Assembly (NCBI RefSeq): GCF_014898175.1
Contig: NZ_CP062948.1
Span: 620,001-684,000 of the forward strand
Length of the DNA stretch: 64,000 bases
Origin: Bifidobacterium lemurum
Lineage (GTDB): Bacteria > Actinomycetota > Actinomycetes > Actinomycetales > Bifidobacteriaceae
Reading direction: 5' to 3'
The notes under the pieces were generated by a model. It searched no databases. It was given only the letters and a program-made list of their open reading frames with translations, and was not told the origin of the DNA. The position numbers and the translations under genes are program-made. Below are positions 54,508 to 63,483 of this stretch, piece by piece (the first letter of the stretch is position 1; every line of letters begins with the position of its first letter).

Positions 54508-56646
54508 ATGCCTTCACAACCCAGTCCCAAAGCCGCCGCATCATCCGGTGCCACCGCCCTGGCCGGCATCGCCGGCGCGCACGGCCCGCGCCATCCCATG
54601 CTCGCGCGGGTGGGCGGCATCGCCCGCTGGGCCCTGGCGGTAGCGGCCTGCCTATGGCTGTCGCTATGCACCGCGGTGGGCCCGCTGTACTGGCAGGAAG
54701 GCTCGATCGCGGACGCCACCTGGGTGAACGGACTGTACTTCATCCTCACCTTCGCCGCAACGCTCGGCATCATCGTCACGCTCGTGCGATGGTCCGCCCA
54801 CAAACCGGTGTTCGGCACCACGGCCGACCCCGCCGACCCAAACGGCCATCGCATCCCACGGCGACTGCGGCACCTCATCCCCACGGCGACCCGCGCCCGC
54901 ATCGCCGCACGACTCGCCACTCTCCGGCACAGCCAATTCGGCCACACGATGCGCCGAACCGCGGCCACCTGCTCCCGCTGGATCATGCGCGCCACCGACC
55001 GCCGCTGGAAAATCGCGCTGATCCTGTTCATCGGCTGGCTGTGGGTGCCCACCACCCTGCTCGCGGCCTTCGGCGCGGACGTGCGTTCGCAGATCCGCGA
55101 ATTCAGCTGGGCATGGAACCAGTGGACGGGCCTGGAACAGCCATACATCGGCTTCTTCTCCTTCGTTCCGATGGACATCTACCCCACCGCGCACTACATG
55201 TGGCCGGAGAATCCCACCTATCTGACCGACCAGCACAATATCGTGCTCACCCTGCTCTACGGCGCGGTGGCCACCTTCTCGCGCTCGGTCACCGGCTCGA
55301 ACGACGCGGGTCTCGTCGCGCTCGCCGCGGGGCAGATGCTGTTCGCCGTCGGATGCTGCACAGCCGCCGCGCACCGCTTCCTCAACATGCCGTGGCTGAA
55401 CGCGCGCCGCGCCTTCCCGTTCACGCCACGCTGCGCCATCGACTATGCGCGGCCCGAGCAGGGCGCGCGGTTCGAGGCGCGCCGATTCGACAGGCCCGAA
55501 CTCGGCATGCGCGTGATGCTCTCCCCGGCCGCGGCTCACGCGCCCGCGCGCTTCGCGATCCTTATCTTCTTCCTTATCTGCCCGCTGCCCGTGTTCGCGA
55601 CGATTTCGCTGACCAAGTCGCCGCTGTTCGCGTTCGCGTTCGTCTGGTGGTTCGGCATCTGGTACGAGCTGCGCGCCACGCACCGCCCGGCGCGCGAGGG
55701 GGCGCGGGCCGTCGTGCATCTGCCGCGCCGCACCATCGTCGCGTTCATCCTCTCCACCTGCGTGATGCTGGTGGCCGCGAAATACGCGTGGTATATCGTC
55801 GCGGCGCAGATCGTGCTGGCCATCATCGCCGACCGGCGGCGCTGGGCCACCTATGTGGTCGCGCTGCTGCTGCCCACCGTGATCATCCACGGCGGCATCG
55901 CCATGGCCATCAACTCGGGGGCGATCATCGGCGGCGACCCGATCGAAAGCCGCGGCATCCAACTGCAGCAGATCGCGCGCGTCGCCAAACTCAACCCGGA
56001 CGGCATCTCACAGGAGGCGAAAGACAACCTCGCCCCCGTGTTCAACCTCGACCAAATGGCCGAAGCCTACTCGCAGAACGACGCCGACCCGGTCAAATCC
56101 TCCGGCATCCAGTCGAAGAAGGTGAGCTACAAGTGGCGCTCCGTCACCGAAGAGGATATGGAGGGATTCAACAAGGCGTGGCTTGAAATCGTGCTGGACA
56201 ATCCGGTGATCGCGCTCGACGCGTTCCTGGCGAAATGCTACGGCTACTTCGACGTGGCCGCCTCTCCGTACGTGTCCATGGATTATTACGTGAACAGCGC
56301 GTACGTGCAGGAGAACTCCACCTGGATCAAGTACTACAACCACGACTGGCGCGACCAGGTGGCGCAGTTCGCCAAGGATTGGGGCGCGATCCCCGTGCTG
56401 GGCTGGTTCACGCACGGCAATTTGTACGTGGTGTGCACGCTGCTGATCGGCGCGGCCGAGGTGATACGGCGGCGCTGGCTCACGCTGGTCACGCATTTCC
56501 CGCTGCTGCTGCTTATGGGCGTGATGGTCACCGCGCCGGCGAACAATTTCGAACGCCATATGCTGCCCGTCGCCTTCGTGTTCGGCTTCGTGTGCCTCAC
56601 CTTCTGGCGCGACGCCAGAGAGGAGCGCCGCGCGGTCGGCGGCTAG
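54508..56646 (+). CDS. Polytopic membrane protein, DUF6020-like
   Basis: This 712-residue protein has a short Ala/Ser-rich N-terminus, about ten or more hydrophobic segments, and a soluble stretch near residues 480-640. The start MPSQPSPKAAASSGATALAG at 54508 has no ribosome binding site, but TAGAAT at 54494-54499 lies eight bases before it, so the mRNA may be leaderless. The general plan (many membrane helices, LEQPYIGFFSFVPMDIYPTA loop, conserved Asp/Glu in the first large loop) recalls bifidobacterial DUF6020 proteins and GT-C-type sugar transferases. A role in envelope glycan assembly is possible but unproven. Confidence 0.65.
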   Translation: MPSQPSPKAAASSGATALAGIAGAHGPRHPMLARVGGIARWALAVAACLWLSLCTAVGPLYWQEGSIADATWVNGLYFILTFAATLGIIVTLVRWSAHKPVFGTTADPADPNGHRIPRRLRHLIPTATRARIAARLATLRHSQFGHTMRRTAATCSRWIMRATDRRWKIALILFIGWLWVPTTLLAAFGADVRSQIREFSWAWNQWTGLEQPYIGFFSFVPMDIYPTAHYMWPENPTYLTDQHNIVLTLLYGAVATFSRSVTGSNDAGLVALAAGQMLFAVGCCTAAAHRFLNMPWLNARRAFPFTPRCAIDYARPEQGARFEARRFDRPELGMRVMLSPAAAHAPARFAILIFFLICPLPVFATISLTKSPLFAFAFVWWFGIWYELRATHRPAREGARAVVHLPRRTIVAFILSTCVMLVAAKYAWYIVAAQIVLAIIADRRRWATYVVALLLPTVIIHGGIAMAINSGAIIGGDPIESRGIQLQQIARVAKLNPDGISQEAKDNLAPVFNLDQMAEAYSQNDADPVKSSGIQSKKVSYKWRSVTEEDMEGFNKAWLEIVLDNPVIALDAFLAKCYGYFDVAASPYVSMDYYVNSAYVQENSTWIKYYNHDWRDQVAQFAKDWGAIPVLGWFTHGNLYVVCTLLIGAAEVIRRRWLTLVTHFPLLLLMGVMVTAPANNFERHMLPVAFVFGFVCLTFWRDAREERRAVGG

Positions 56647-56730
56647 CCGTCGCATAACCGCCTGCGCGCACAACCAGCCATATGGCCGTCATACAATCGG
56701 CGCATCAGTAGTCACCAGGCGACGATTATC

Positions 56731-58116
56731 CTATTCGCCGATTGCCTCCGTCCTCTCCGGTTCCTCGATCGCTCCCAAATCCGCGCCCGCATCAGGAGCG
56801 AAATCCTCCTCGCCGGAGGGACGGAACATCGTGCCGACCATCCATAAAGGAATATTGGTCAGCCAATCCTGCTCCTTGTACCCCCGCATGGAAGCGCGCC
56901 ACCCGTGCAGCCCATACTCGGCGCACAATCCCTGCAAACTACGCTTGGTGCGCCCTTCTCCGGCTTTCACTTCCAAAGGAGTCACACCGCGACTGCTGGA
57001 AAACACAAAGTCGACTTCAGCGGTGGAACTGTCGTTGTTCCAATACGACGGCGCAAAACCGGCGGCCACCAATTCCTGGCAGACGAATTGTTCCGCCATC
57101 ACTCCTTTATATTCGACCAAGCCCCTATCGTTGGTGACGATATCCGCCGGGCTTACGGCAAGAGCGGCGCCCAGCAATCCCACATCATGCATATACAGTT
57201 TGAACGACGACTGATCCTCATACAGCCGCAACGGTTTACGCGGCACTTTCACCTTGTGCACACGCAGCGCAAGGCCGGAATCGACGATCGTCTGCACAGC
57301 CGACTCATACTGCGAGGCGCGCGCCCCTTTGCCTATGTGGCTGAACATGAATTTATGGTTGTTCTCCTGCGCCAGATGCGAAGGAATGGCCTGGGAAAAC
57401 ACCAGACGGATACGTTCGACATCCACGCCTTTGGACGGATGCTTCGAGAAATCCATGTCGTAATTCGAAAGCAACACGTTTTGGATTCGCCGCGCCTGCG
57501 CATATCCCGATTCGATAAAGCCTTCGACAACCGCCGGCATACCGCCGATCACGCAATATTGACGGAAGCGTTGCTCCAAACGCGAGGTAAGGGCCGTCAG
57601 CGTCTCGATGTTCTGCGCCTCAAGCGCGTCCGCCAATATACCGTCGCCAACGGCACGAAGGAACTCGGCGTAGGTCATCGGAGTCATAGTGACGATATCC
57701 ACATTGCCCACGGGGAACGACACGCCACTGTGCATCGCCAACCCAAGATACGAGCCTGCCAAAGCGAGGTGCATGTCCGGATACGTCTCGTTGAACGTTT
57801 TGATCTGTTCGTACAAGGCGGGAACTTCCTGGACCTCATCGATAACGAGCAGCGTGTTTCCGGGTTCCGCGCGCACACCGGTGTACGCCTCCATGTTGTC
57901 GAGCAGCATGGAAGGCGATTTGACCTGCTCCATCGCCTCTTTGGCATCCTGGTTGAACAAGGTGACATACGAAAGCGATTGGTACTCCTGAGCGCCCAAA
58001 GTACGCAGCATATGGGTTTTGCCGACCTGTCTCGCGCCTCGAAGCAGCAAAGGCTTGCGATGAGGAGAGTTTCGCCATGCGAGCAATTCGTCATACACGT
58101 TACGTTTGAAGTCCAT
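56731..58116 (-). CDS. DUF4143-type AAA ATPase (copy 2)
   Basis: This is a second ATPase of the same type as the gene at 6.5-7.9 kb. LLLRGARQVGKTHML near residue 25 is the Walker A motif and TLLVIDEVQEVPAL near residue 90 the Walker B motif. The C-terminal domain has AEVDFVFSSSRG and PLEVKAGEGRTKRSL, the acidic and Glu-x-Lys pattern. The last 50 residues are acidic. ATG at 58116 (MDFKRNVYDELLAWRNS) aligns with the usual start; ATG at 58182 is in frame. The upstream region is AT-rich with four 20-bp repeats at 32-bp spacing. Function unknown; probably an accessory gene. Confidence 0.82.
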   Translation of the reverse strand: MDFKRNVYDELLAWRNSPHRKPLLLRGARQVGKTHMLRTLGAQEYQSLSYVTLFNQDAKEAMEQVKSPSMLLDNMEAYTGVRAEPGNTLLVIDEVQEVPALYEQIKTFNETYPDMHLALAGSYLGLAMHSGVSFPVGNVDIVTMTPMTYAEFLRAVGDGILADALEAQNIETLTALTSRLEQRFRQYCVIGGMPAVVEGFIESGYAQARRIQNVLLSNYDMDFSKHPSKGVDVERIRLVFSQAIPSHLAQENNHKFMFSHIGKGARASQYESAVQTIVDSGLALRVHKVKVPRKPLRLYEDQSSFKLYMHDVGLLGAALAVSPADIVTNDRGLVEYKGVMAEQFVCQELVAAGFAPSYWNNDSSTAEVDFVFSSSRGVTPLEVKAGEGRTKRSLQGLCAEYGLHGWRASMRGYKEQDWLTNIPLWMVGTMFRPSGEEDFAPDAGADLGAIEEPERTEAIGE

Positions 58117-58200
58117 TGCCGCCCACCCCATATGTCTATCGGAATCCAAGCATACAGCGCCTCCGCAGCCGTTCGGATTCATGTACGCCTGTCTTATTCT

Positions 58201-58316
58201 ACAATTTTCATTGTTAAGAAACGCGATTTCTTACAATTTTCAAGATTAGGAAACATGGTTTTTTACAATTTTCAAGCTTAAGAATATGTGATATCTGCAA
58301 TTTTCGAGCTTAAGAA
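58201..58316. repeat. Four 20-bp repeats at exact 32-bp spacing
   Basis: Repeats of the form acaattttcaagcttaagaa start at 58201, 58233, 58265 and 58297. The third is the clearest; the others differ at up to four bases. They lie 85-200 bp upstream of the DUF4143 ATPase start. The rest of 58117-58474 shows no gene. Confidence 0.75.
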
Positions 58317-58474
58317 TTGATAACCGCTCCGACAGCCACTACTTATCGACGGTCGACGAGTTCGCGCTAGAGCTGGACTCCCCCATAACAGGCCCCAGCC
58401 ATCACTCAGACATCCCGCGTCGTATTGAACACTGGATTCGACACTGATAGCGAAACCGTCAGGATTGGGCGGCT

Positions 58475-59482
58475 ATGCTGGAGGATATGAGCAAGGACTT
58501 CCTCGAATTGTTGGCCGACGGGCCGGATGCCGCCGACGAACGCGTGCGGCTGACGGCGTTCGAGTGTCTGTTCAACGGTCTTGACGACGAACGCGTCGCC
58601 TCGCTGTTCACCCTGCTGGGCTGGTCCGGCGACTTCACCTGTTACGCAATCGCGGGCACGCCCGCCGTCGCCCCCGCATTGGCGGCCGGTGCCGCCAAGG
58701 GTGCCGCCAGCTCCGCCGGCGGGCACGCTGGTTCCGCAGCCGGTTCCGCAGGATCCGCTGGTACCACTGGCGCAGCAGCAGGTTCCGCTGGGTACGCCGG
58801 TGCCGTGGGCACCAAGGGTGCCAAGGGTGCCGCTACGCCCACACCCACACCCATACCCGCAAGCGGACCCGCCGTCGCCACGGCGGCCACAGCCGCACGC
58901 ATGTCGATCACCCGCACCATAGCGGGGCTTGGCGGCGACAGTCTAATCGGGGAACATGACGGACTGGTCATCGCATTGGTCCGCCAATCCGGCGCGGCCA
59001 CCCCCGAAGTGACCTGCACGCACACACTGCCGGCCTTCGCCGCCGACCGACCGGTATGCCTCGGTCCGTCGCGGCAGGGCGTCTCCGGCGCGATGCACAC
59101 CGTACGCGCCGTACTGTTCGCGCTCAAAGCCGCGCCCGCCGTCTCCCCACACGATGTGCCGCGCCCGATGCGCGCCGACGACGTGCTGCCCGAACGCGCG
59201 CTTATCGGCGACGAAGACGCGCGCCGCGAACTCGTCTCATCCGTATACGGCAGCCTCACCGCGGGCGGACCCGACGACCCGACCCTGCTGACGGTATCCA
59301 CCTTCCTGCAATGCGGCGGCTCGCTGGAAACCGTGGCCAAGGAACTCAACGTGCACCCCAACACCGTGCGCTACCGCCTCAAGCGCGCCGCCGAATCCAC
59401 CGGCTGGGACGCCACCGACCCCCGCGAAGCCTACGTCCTCACCACCGCCATCGCCCTAGGCCGCATCCATACCGCCCACTAA
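58475..59482 (+). CDS. PucR/FasR-like transcriptional regulator
   Basis: The C-terminal 75 residues form the PucR-type helix-turn-helix (TFLQCGGSLETVAKELNVHP, NTVRYRLKRAAESTGWDATD, PREAYVLTTAIALGRI), which closely resembles FasR, the activator of fatty acid synthase genes in streptomycetes and relatives. The N-terminal half is an unrecognised sensor-like region interrupted near residues 70-130 by an Ala/Gly/Ser-rich stretch. ATG at 58475 is used; MSKDFLELL at 58487 is an alternative. The gene stands alone. Control of the FAS and acc genes 18 kb away is an inference from the HTH resemblance only. Confidence 0.75.
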   Translation: MLEDMSKDFLELLADGPDAADERVRLTAFECLFNGLDDERVASLFTLLGWSGDFTCYAIAGTPAVAPALAAGAAKGAASSAGGHAGSAAGSAGSAGTTGAAAGSAGYAGAVGTKGAKGAATPTPTPIPASGPAVATAATAARMSITRTIAGLGGDSLIGEHDGLVIALVRQSGAATPEVTCTHTLPAFAADRPVCLGPSRQGVSGAMHTVRAVLFALKAAPAVSPHDVPRPMRADDVLPERALIGDEDARRELVSSVYGSLTAGGPDDPTLLTVSTFLQCGGSLETVAKELNVHPNTVRYRLKRAAESTGWDATDPREAYVLTTAIALGRIHTAH

Positions 59483-59513
59483 GCGCGCCCCGTCGCCATC
59501 CCAAGTACTCCCT

Positions 59514-59577
59514 CGTCATCCCGAGCGGAGTCGAGGGATCTCGAGATGCTTCAGGCCCCACTTCGCTTGGCATGACG
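59514..59577. repeat. Copy of dispersed intergenic repeat
   Basis: The sequence cgtcatcccgagcggagtcg begins at 59514 and is followed by an inverted, degenerate partner ending in catgacgg. It lies between the PucR-type gene and the terminator at 59598. Confidence 0.65.
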
Positions 59578-59597
59578 GAAGTTGTCGCGGATATGCG

Positions 59598-59630
59598 AAG
59601 ACCCCGACACCGGGAGGGTATCGGGGTCTT
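59598..59630. terminator. Bidirectional terminator between PucR-type and GH3 genes
   Basis: Arms aagaccccgacac (59598-59610) and gtatcggggtctt (59618-59630) pair with one mismatch around seven bases. It lies between two convergent genes and may serve both. Confidence 0.8.
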
Positions 59631-59642
59631 GGTTTACGCGAT

Positions 59643-62528
59643 CTATGCGACACTCACCGTGTCCGCACGACGGGACAGATAGCGCCTGATGGTCAGCACT
59701 TCAAATCCCACGACCAGCACTGCGATTACGCCGATGGCCACATAAGTGATGGTCTTCCACACCGGAGTGACCGTTTCGGGCTCGCCTTCCGCGTACATCC
59801 AGCTGTTGGCGGTGGTGTACAGGATGTTGTGGGCGGCGGTGCGCATCGCCTGGACCGAGGTGGCCGAGGTGTCAGACACGTGATTACTGGTGTCCATCGT
59901 CGACAGCATCGCGTCGTTGCCGTTGCGGATGGCTTGATCGGCGTTCTGGTAGACATCGAAGTTGCCGAAGTAATCCGTCTCAACGAAGCCTCGGAATCCC
60001 CATTCATCGCGAAGCACCGTATTCAGCAGCGGAGCGTATCCACCCGCATACGTGGTGCCGATGTAATTAAAGGAACTCATGGCGGCCGTGGCGCCACCGT
60101 CCTTGACGCTCATCTCGAAAGGTTTGAGGTAGATCTCACGAATCGCCTGCTCGTTGGACCAGGTGCACAACATGCTGTTGCGATTCGTCTCCTGGTCATT
60201 GAGCGCGAAGTGCTTCATAAAGGCATACACGCCCTCCTTCTGCACGGCGGCAATCTCGCTGGAGGCCATCACGCCGGAAAGCAAAGCGTCCTCGGAGAAG
60301 TACTCGAAGTTGCGGCCGCCAAACGCGCTGCGGTGAATATTCATGGCCGGCGCATACCAACCGGAGATGTGCATGTCCTGGGCCATACGCGCGATCATCT
60401 CTCCGAATCGCGTTGCCAAGTCCACATTCCAAGTGCAGGCGAACGCGGTCGACGACGGGAAGCCGATGGAACCCACGCCGGTGAAGTTGTTGTTCAGCGC
60501 CGCAGGACCGTCTGCATCCGTAAGCTGGATCTTACCGATGGAGTCGATGGCCGCATTGCCGAAGCCAGCGTTGGCGATGAGGTTGTCCATATCGTCGAAG
60601 GTCAGCTGGTCAAGCAGGTCGTCCCACAGTGGATCGTCGTAGTCTTTGCCGGTCAGGTCGGCCAGACGCACGCCATTGTCGGCACCGGTGGTCGGCATCT
60701 CATCCGAATCGTCGTTGTAATCGGCCGGATCGTAGTTGCCGTTGTTGATGAAGGTGGTCTTCTGCTCGTCGGACATGCTGTAGTTGGTCGGGGCGGCGGT
60801 GGCCTCGGCGTAGTTCGCGAAGCCGTCGGCGCGGGACAGATAGGTCAGATCGCCCTCGGCGTACTCGAACTGGTTGGTCGCCACGGTCTGGTCGCCGTCG
60901 TGCGTGTTGCTTTCGGTGTCGTAGGTGATGGTCTCGGCCACGTTGACGGTCTGCTCGTCGATCACCGTGTGGGAGTCCGAATTGATGGACACCACGTAGT
61001 CTCCGGCCTCGAGCACATACGCCTCGGCGTTCTCGTAGTCGTAGGAGGCCATGTCGTCGTCCTCGAACTCGATCGAGATGGTCTGGGATTCGCCCGGGGC
61101 GAGCTCGTCGGTTTTGGCGAATTCGACGAGGTTGGCGGTGGTCTTCTCGATGCCGCCGTTGGTGTACGGCGGGTTGTAGTAGACCTCGACCACATCCTTG
61201 CCCGCGGTGTCGCCCGTGTTGGTGACGGTCACGTCGAAGGAGACCGTGCCGTCCGCGTAGGTCACATCGCCCATCCCCTGGGAGAAGGTGGTGTAGCTCA
61301 GACCGTAACCGAACGGATACTGCACCACCGCGTCGTAGTCGATCGCGCCTTCGTCGGCGGCCGTCTCATAGAACTTGTAACCCACATAGATACCCTCCGT
61401 GTAATTTACGAAGCTTGGAGTCACATCAGCACCGCTGAAACTGCTAGTACGTACGAATTCGTCGACATTGTCGTAGAAGAATGAGCCGAAGTTGTTCCAA
61501 GTCGGCGTCTGCTTGAGATTCCTCACAAATGTATCGGAAGTCTTGCCTGATGGATTAACAGCTCCCGTCAGCACTTCACCCAACGCAGAGAATCCGGTTT
61601 GACCTGTCGGAGGACACCACAGCACGGATTGAATCTGCGGGTACTGATCGAGAAAATCAAATTGGAAGGCGTTCGCGCCGTTGTAAATCAGCGTCACGTC
61701 ATCGAAGTTTGACGTGACCAGATCAATCAGGTCCTGCTCGGTCTGGCTCAACTGCAAATAATGCTCACCGGCCTCGAAATCCGCATATTCCTCGGAGTTG
61801 TTGGTGTAGGTGATACCTTCGGCGGTCATATCCGTCGGCAAATCGACACCCTCGCCACCGACGCGCGCGATAACGATGACAGCTTTGTCGGAGAAAGCCT
61901 TGGCATCCTCAATCAGAGAATCGGAGTACTGGGCAGCCGGCACTTCAGGCAACGTCCAATCCACACTCCAAATCTGAGAGACCGGCCTATCGGCACGATA
62001 ATCCGTATACAGCTCGCTCAATTCCGTATTGGTCTCGATACCTGCCTGCTCCAGGCCCTGCAGCAATGAGACCTTCTCATACTGGTCGCTGATGGATCCT
62101 GATCCGGTGCCTCCATACACCGGATTCGTCGACCCCCAACCAAACACGTTGACGGCATCGTCCCCAAGCGGGAGGCTCTCGTCGTCGTTCTTCAACAGCG
62201 TGATCGCTTCCGACTGAACATCCTCGGCCAGAACGTTCGCGTCCGCGACAGTGTCTTGCGACAGTTGATATCTGGTGATGGACGCATTGTTCAGCAGCGT
62301 CGCCAGCGGACCGAACAACATCATGCAGACGGCTATGGTCGAGGCGACCAACACCATCAGCCAAGACTGCGAGTGGACTAGCTTACGCACCGCAACATTA
62401 CGAACGCTCCTGCGATTCACTGCCAGTGTGACGATAGTCGCCAATATAATTGCGACGCCGATGGCAATCAGTTGCGGCATGACCGATTGCAACACCGAAA
62501 TGACATCGCTGATATTGATGCCAATCAT
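59643..62528 (-). CDS. Membrane-anchored GH3 glycosidase with reversed domain order
   Basis: Family GH3 enzymes release beta-linked glucose, xylose or other sugars. Here the usual second domain comes first (EAITLLKNDDESLPLG near residue 107), then a fibronectin-like domain near 470-520, then the catalytic barrel (residues 640-900) with MKHFALNDQETNR and the nucleophile Asp in RGFVETDYFG near residue 849. Two membrane segments lie in the first 85 residues and one near 930-950, so the enzyme is probably held in the membrane at both ends with its active part outside. The length of 961 residues is large for the family. ATG 62528 follows AAAGG. It is divergent from a LytTR regulator that may control it. 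The substrate is unknown. Confidence 0.9.
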   Translation of the reverse strand: MIGINISDVISVLQSVMPQLIAIGVAIILATIVTLAVNRRSVRNVAVRKLVHSQSWLMVLVASTIAVCMMLFGPLATLLNNASITRYQLSQDTVADANVLAEDVQSEAITLLKNDDESLPLGDDAVNVFGWGSTNPVYGGTGSGSISDQYEKVSLLQGLEQAGIETNTELSELYTDYRADRPVSQIWSVDWTLPEVPAAQYSDSLIEDAKAFSDKAVIVIARVGGEGVDLPTDMTAEGITYTNNSEEYADFEAGEHYLQLSQTEQDLIDLVTSNFDDVTLIYNGANAFQFDFLDQYPQIQSVLWCPPTGQTGFSALGEVLTGAVNPSGKTSDTFVRNLKQTPTWNNFGSFFYDNVDEFVRTSSFSGADVTPSFVNYTEGIYVGYKFYETAADEGAIDYDAVVQYPFGYGLSYTTFSQGMGDVTYADGTVSFDVTVTNTGDTAGKDVVEVYYNPPYTNGGIEKTTANLVEFAKTDELAPGESQTISIEFEDDDMASYDYENAEAYVLEAGDYVVSINSDSHTVIDEQTVNVAETITYDTESNTHDGDQTVATNQFEYAEGDLTYLSRADGFANYAEATAAPTNYSMSDEQKTTFINNGNYDPADYNDDSDEMPTTGADNGVRLADLTGKDYDDPLWDDLLDQLTFDDMDNLIANAGFGNAAIDSIGKIQLTDADGPAALNNNFTGVGSIGFPSSTAFACTWNVDLATRFGEMIARMAQDMHISGWYAPAMNIHRSAFGGRNFEYFSEDALLSGVMASSEIAAVQKEGVYAFMKHFALNDQETNRNSMLCTWSNEQAIREIYLKPFEMSVKDGGATAAMSSFNYIGTTYAGGYAPLLNTVLRDEWGFRGFVETDYFGNFDVYQNADQAIRNGNDAMLSTMDTSNHVSDTSATSVQAMRTAAHNILYTTANSWMYAEGEPETVTPVWKTITYVAIGVIAVLVVGFEVLTIRRYLSRRADTVSVA

Positions 62529-62617
62529 TGTGAGACCTTTCTCTGTTAAAACATTGCGGCGCTTCTTTGAAAGCCGTATCTCGATTTCAACAAAGACAAG
62601 TCATCCACGAGAGCCAA

Positions 62618-62647
62618 CAACATATCCGGCATAATTCGCAACATATC
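62618..62647. promoter_or_regulatory. Candidate LytTR binding site in divergent promoter region
   Basis: The nonamer caacatatc at 62618-62626 is repeated in the same direction at 62639-62647, leaving 12 bases between, a 21-bp period. LytTR regulators bind paired 9-bp direct repeats with this spacing. A TACAAT box at 62711-62716 with no recognisable -35 box serves the response regulator gene, as expected for an activated promoter. Confidence 0.6.
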
Positions 62648-62737
62648 TCGCCGGTGTAAACAAACAACAGAATGCAACATGCAATACGGTCGAGAAACGC
62701 GGACTAACAGTACAATCATGAACAAGCAAGGAGGGAC

Positions 62738-63445
62738 ATGCTGCGCATCGCCGTCATCGAAGACACACCGCTCGACCGCAATCAGCTACTGACAGTGTTG
62801 CAGTCATATGCCGAATCTCACGCAATGGAATATCAGGTCAGCGAATTCGCAAATGCCGATATGTTCCTCGACCGCTACCGGCCTATCTGGGATTTGATTT
62901 TCATGGATATCGAAATGCCCGGCAGCAATGGTATGCAGGCAGCTCATCTTCTACGACAAATGGATGCCGATGTTCCGCTGGTGTTCCTCACCAAAGTGGC
63001 CAGCCTGGCAACAGACGGATACGACGTCAATGCACTGGCTTACATCATCAAGCCAGTGACACCGGAAGTGTTCTCTTTGAAGATGCGCCATGTGCTTGCG
63101 CATATCGGCAAACGCACCGAAGCCTCACTCACCATTAGCGGGCGCAACAGCACCACACGTGTCTCAATATCCTCCATAGCCTATGTGGAAGTGAACAGGC
63201 ACACCATCATCTTTCATACCAATAAAGGCAACGTCACCTCCTACGGCACGCTCAGAACCATCGAAGAACAACTGTCTCCATACGGATTCCTCCGCTGCAG
63301 CCAGAGTTTTCTCGTCAATCCGCAATACGTAAGTGGCGTACAGGGCGATAACGTGCTTATCCATGATGAACGGCTGCCAATCAGTCGGTCACGCAAGCGC
63401 GAGTTCCTTCAGTCCTTAGCCGCTTATCTTGGTGCAATGCAGTGA
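62738..63445 (+). CDS. LytTR-family response regulator
   Basis: This 235-residue transcription factor has an N-terminal receiver domain (IAVIEDTPLDRN; phosphorylation Asp in FMDIEMPGSNG near residue 57; conserved Lys in YIIKPV) and a C-terminal LytTR DNA-binding domain (STTRVSISSIAYVEVNRHT, SQSFLVNPQYV, LPISRSRKREF). AgrA, VirR and LytR belong to this class and often control surface and peptide functions. ATG follows GGAGGG. A membrane kinase gene follows after 38 bp, completing a two-component pair; the GH3 gene is divergent. Confidence 0.95.
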   Translation: MLRIAVIEDTPLDRNQLLTVLQSYAESHAMEYQVSEFANADMFLDRYRPIWDLIFMDIEMPGSNGMQAAHLLRQMDADVPLVFLTKVASLATDGYDVNALAYIIKPVTPEVFSLKMRHVLAHIGKRTEASLTISGRNSTTRVSISSIAYVEVNRHTIIFHTNKGNVTSYGTLRTIEEQLSPYGFLRCSQSFLVNPQYVSGVQGDNVLIHDERLPISRSRKREFLQSLAAYLGAMQ

Positions 63446-63483
63446 TCTTCTTTGGACGACGACAGCCATAACAAGGATATGCG

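Noticed and set aside
58201..58316. CRISPR array (20-bp repeats at 32-bp period)
   Set aside because: Gaps of 12 bp are too short for spacers, the repeats vary, and no cas gene is near.
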